From Liolophura sinensis (Eukaryota > Mollusca > Polyplacophora > Chitonida > Chitonidae): 64,000 bases of DNA. A model generated the notes under the pieces. That model searched no databases. It worked only from the letters and a program-made list of their open reading frames with translations, and was not told the DNA's origin. This document shows, one piece after another, positions 61,051-64,000 of this stretch (positions are counted from its first letter, which is position 1; every line of letters begins with the position of its first letter). The stretch lies in NCBI RefSeq assembly GCF_032854445.1, contig NC_088295.1, positions 57,457,249-57,521,248 of the forward strand, written 5' to 3'. A program made the position numbers and the translations under genes.

Positions 61051-61496
61051 TTTGTTCTCTTTGAAAGTGTCAAATACATAGATACATACATATTTACTTA
61101 CTTACCTTTAAACGTAAAGAGGAATTGTACCTGAGCCAAGGAAATGAGTAAAATGGCCAAACGTTAAGAACTCAGCACAAAGCTGCCAATCCCTAATTGC
61201 CTCAGGAGGTATAGATTACGACACTGGCGCCAGGTTATGTGAGTATATGTAAACTGTAATAAGGTAATAGCTGTAGATACAAACTGACAGGATTGTTCAA
61301 GAATTTTAGGATATGGTACGAAGGCTAACGAGCGTGAGATCTGGGAGATAAATCTGGCGCGTGCTACTGTCCTCGTTAAATTATGTCAGGGTGCAGTGTC
61401 CGTCATACATAGCAACACATCTTACAGGAGATTCAAGGCTGATATGACTTTCCAAAGAAATTTTCTTGTATACTTTTTACAGATTTCAATTAATTT

Positions 61497-61735
61497 ACCT
61501 GTTTGACTCGTGTTTACCTCCTACTTAAGAATATTTCCCTTTTACGACGGCAGCCAGCATTATGGTGGGAGGAAAGAGGGCAGAACTCGGCCATCCGCAA
61601 GTTGCTGGAAGATATTCCCACATATAACCGGAAAGGAGACCTGCATGTACTGGACTTGAACTCACAGCAACTGCATTTACGAAAGGCCCCTGAGTCATTA
61701 TTCTCCTTTAGCACGCCAACCACTCTACCACGGAA
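61497..61735 (-). mobile_element. SINE-A, near full length, tail lost
   Basis: TTGACTCGTGTTTACCTCCT, GGCAGCCAGCATTATGGTGG, GCAAGTTGCTGGAAGATATT, ACTGGACTTGAACTCACAGC and the head CTTTAGCACGCCAACCACTC. Confidence 0.87.
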
Positions 61736-61746
61736 AGTAACGTGGA

Positions 61747-62031
61747 GAGCTTGGATGGCGATTGTAACATGTGAGCTTAGATCAGGATTGTACCTTATGA
61801 GCTCGGATGAGGATCGTACCCAGTGAGCTTGGATGAGAATCGTACCCAATGAGTTTGGATGAGGATTGTACCTGGTGAGTTTGGATGAAAATTGTACTTG
61901 GTGAGATTGGATGAGGATTGTACCTGATGAGATTGGATGGAATTGCACCCGGTGAGTTTGGATGAGAATTATACCTGGTGAGTTTAAACGCGGATTGTAC
62001 CTGGTGAGATCAAATGAGGATTTTACCTGGT
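61747..62031. repeat. 26-bp minisatellite, 11 copies
   Basis: Unit GAGTTTGGATGAGGATTGTA CCTGGT, starting at 61747 and repeating every 26 bp (one 25-bp unit). Units vary at several positions. It starts about 12 bp after the head end of a SINE-A. Confidence 0.95.
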
Positions 62032-62804
62032 GGGTGGTAGCTAGATATTTGTGCGTTTCTAGGCCACCAGCATGTTCCGGACATCCTTATTTATGCATTG
62101 AACAACAACACTGTTAGCAAGCACTATGGCTTTATGGTGTCTGTGCCAAGCCACCCTGTCTTGACTGTGTCACAGTAAACCGTACATCCGTGATGGAGTC
62201 TTTTTTTGGGGGGGGGACTAAGAGGGACGCAAAAACGATGTGTATCTATTATTAATAAACGTTTATATTAAGCTATATTATCTTTACATGACACCAATGT
62301 CCTTTAGACATCTTTCATAGACTAATTATATCCACATTTATAGTTTAAATAGCTTTATGCACCCAAAGGTCTCAGCATGAAATCTAGACATCAAAATTAA
62401 TCAGCATTTGCAAATTACGATTAACCCTGTAATTAGACTGTCAGTAAAATAGGATGAGTTCAGAGAAAGTTCATTCTCCTTATGGCTCAAGTACGAAGAT
62501 AACATCATTCTTATAAATATCTTGTAATTATGTGATTTATACAATAACAATGCTGGGCCATGCGTCTTGGCCTTTCTCCACGTTTCTTCACGTTTTCAAA
62601 TCAAACTTGTGGCCGACTCGTGATTCAAAAATACACTCAGGGAAGCTAGTTATATTTTCCTCATCATTGAGAGCGAGATATGGTATATATGAGCTATCGG
62701 GTGTCAGATATATTTATTCAGCTCTGTAATACATACATGTATATAGTTGCCGTGTTTATGGTTAAATATTGGAAATAATCCATGAATATGCATTCAGTAC
62801 AAGA

Positions 62805-62930
62805 TTTATTTATTTATTTATTTATTTATTCGATTGGTGTTTTACGCCGTACTCAAGAATATTTCACTTGCACAACAACATCAGCATTATGACGAGAGGA
62901 AACCTAGCAGAGCCCGGCATCGAGCTGTTT
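62805..62930 (-). mobile_element. SINE-A 3' part
   Basis: Long (TTTA)n, CGATTGGTGTTTTACGCCGT, ACTCAAGAATATTTCACTTG, AGAGGAAACCTAGCAGAGCC, then abrupt loss of similarity. Confidence 0.87.
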
Positions 62931-63034
62931 AATCTCCGTGATGTGTACAACGGTACACCAATAACTGTAGCGCTGTAAGGAGCACAAAAATATACGGGAT
63001 AATGCCGTAAGTTCGGATATAGCCTGCATGTATA

Positions 63035-63105
63035 TATACCACGCGTGTGGATGGATATACCACGCGTGTATATATGTCACGCGTGTATATATACCACGCG
63101 AAAAC
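63035..63105. repeat. CACGCGTG / TATATA alternating repeat
   Basis: CACGCGTG (self-complementary) or CACGCG occurs four times, spaced by TATATATA-type or GGATGGATAT stretches. Confidence 0.8.
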
Positions 63106-63274
63106 TATATATGCAGGTACAAATTGTTTCACACTTAATACAAAATAAAATGAATTGTAATCAGTAAAAAAAAAACCCTATAAATGCGGATGCGCTGTTT
63201 GTCATGAAAGAATCTTGTGAATGTTTTTTTTAACCACGAAAAGGATTTGTACAAAACTAATTTGCCTAAACTAA

Positions 63275-63955
63275 TGTCTGTCACTTGTTTCTTCTATACC
63301 AGAATTGCGAAATGGCAAAATTATCAGATTGGTCGGATATCTTGTCTGTATATTCTGCAGAGCTATATGCATTCTCAGATTTGAAAATTTGTTTCGCTTG
63401 GGTACCTGCATGGGCATTCCAGTGTACCTGATAATGAACGAGCAGATGTATACGCTAAGCAAACGAGCTCTAGCTTAGTCTGCGTGATGTCACTTCTAAT
63501 CTCAAACTGTTCATATCCGAGGCCCTAAATGATGTAAAGTCATTATCACTTGGGTGCAAACTGGGTGCTGCACTTCATAGAAAGGTCGTGTTTATCACTC
63601 CTATAACCCCGTTGTCAAAATTCATAACGGCCTCCACTTTTTTCTTCTCTAGTAGAAAAGAAGAAATCTTGTCTTTCCGTCTTCGGTTAGGACAGCTCCC
63701 AGTAAATGGCTACTTATAAATATTCAAGGTAAGAGATTCAGATCTCTGTAAAGTTTCTCAAGCTAGGGTAACCATCCATCATGTCTTACTGCTGTGTCCG
63801 CGGTACACCACTCAAAGACGGATATTGTTTTCTGATCGTCTAGGAATTGTTGACCCAACTCTGTGTTGGGTCCAGCTGTGCTTTGTCCACCGAAAACACC
63901 GAAAGTTTATTTCTTAAAGCTATAGGAAATTATTTATGTAGGATCCACAGATTTT
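63275..63955 (+). pseudogene. Non-LTR retrotransposon 3' end (RNase H and C-terminal Cys/His motif), decayed
   Basis: SVYSAELYAF (about 63345-63375) is the RNase H strand with the catalytic Glu. A frame-shifted continuation with FAWVP and then GHSSVPDNERADVYAKQTSS (about 63405-63465) is the helix/strand carrying the last Asp region. From 63655 one frame reads ILSFRLRLGQLPVNGYL, a TAA, then DSDLCKV...TIHHVLLLCPRY, the zinc-knuckle-like tail typical of Jockey/I-type elements, with the second Cys changed to Ser. A further frame change gives KAIGNYLCRIHRF near 63915-63950. The RT and endonuclease are absent. It is dead by stops and frameshifts. Confidence 0.8.
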
Positions 63956-64000
63956 AAGCCGAAGCCTTGTGGTAATAATTCTGTATGAACTGACCATTGT

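Noticed and set aside
61514-61948. Long minus-strand ORF (144 codons)
   Set aside because: It reads through a SINE-A and the 26-bp minisatellite; the repeating peptide is forced by the DNA repeat.

Overview
This is a eukaryotic, animal window. Genes are split by GT-AG introns, and the recognisable proteins are PAAF1, DDX10 and an achaete-scute bHLH factor. The DNA is littered with tRNA-derived SINEs whose conserved core and (AAAT)n tail I associate with molluscs and related lophotrochozoans. A marine mollusc is the best guess. That assignment rests on recalled repeat style and was not tested by a search.

Layout. (1) 1-2950: last three coding exons (+) of a WD-repeat gene matching PAAF1, then a 3' UTR holding an old internal duplication. 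(2) 4178-19480: a complete 19-coding-exon DDX10 (+), about 926 aa, with all DEAD-box motifs, the linker after the helicase core and an acidic/basic tail. Its exon 7 has spawned a downstream tandem array in which every copy keeps the reading frame and the splice donor. Its last codons and stop lie in the first unit of a 3' UTR minisatellite. (3) 19500-32290: gene-poor DNA with SINEs, a MITE copy and a perfect 149-bp tandem duplication. (4) 32297-34800 (-): an ASCL3/4/5-like bHLH gene with one coding exon, a 5' UTR intron, a TATA box at the expected spacing and a 32-codon uORF whose stop overlaps the main start as ATGA. (5) 34800-63270: about 28 kb with no convincing gene, holding SINEs of several families, MITEs, three minisatellites, microsatellites and a few candidate regulatory islands. 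(6) 63270-63955: the decayed 3' end of a non-LTR retrotransposon with RNase H and a C-terminal Cys/His motif.

PAAF1 (proteasome assembly) and DDX10 (ribosome biogenesis) are housekeeping neighbours about 2 kb apart on one strand. The ASCL gene sits in a large gene-poor territory, as is common for developmental regulators. The SINE families are called A to E here for convenience. A is tRNA head + core + AAAT tail. B has an AGATCAAACCC box. C contains CAGTAACTTGCCAAAGG-type words. D has GGGTTCGAGTCC-type boxes. E is the single minus-strand element at 47287. No prokaryote-type systems, CRISPR arrays or genuine tRNA/rRNA genes were seen.
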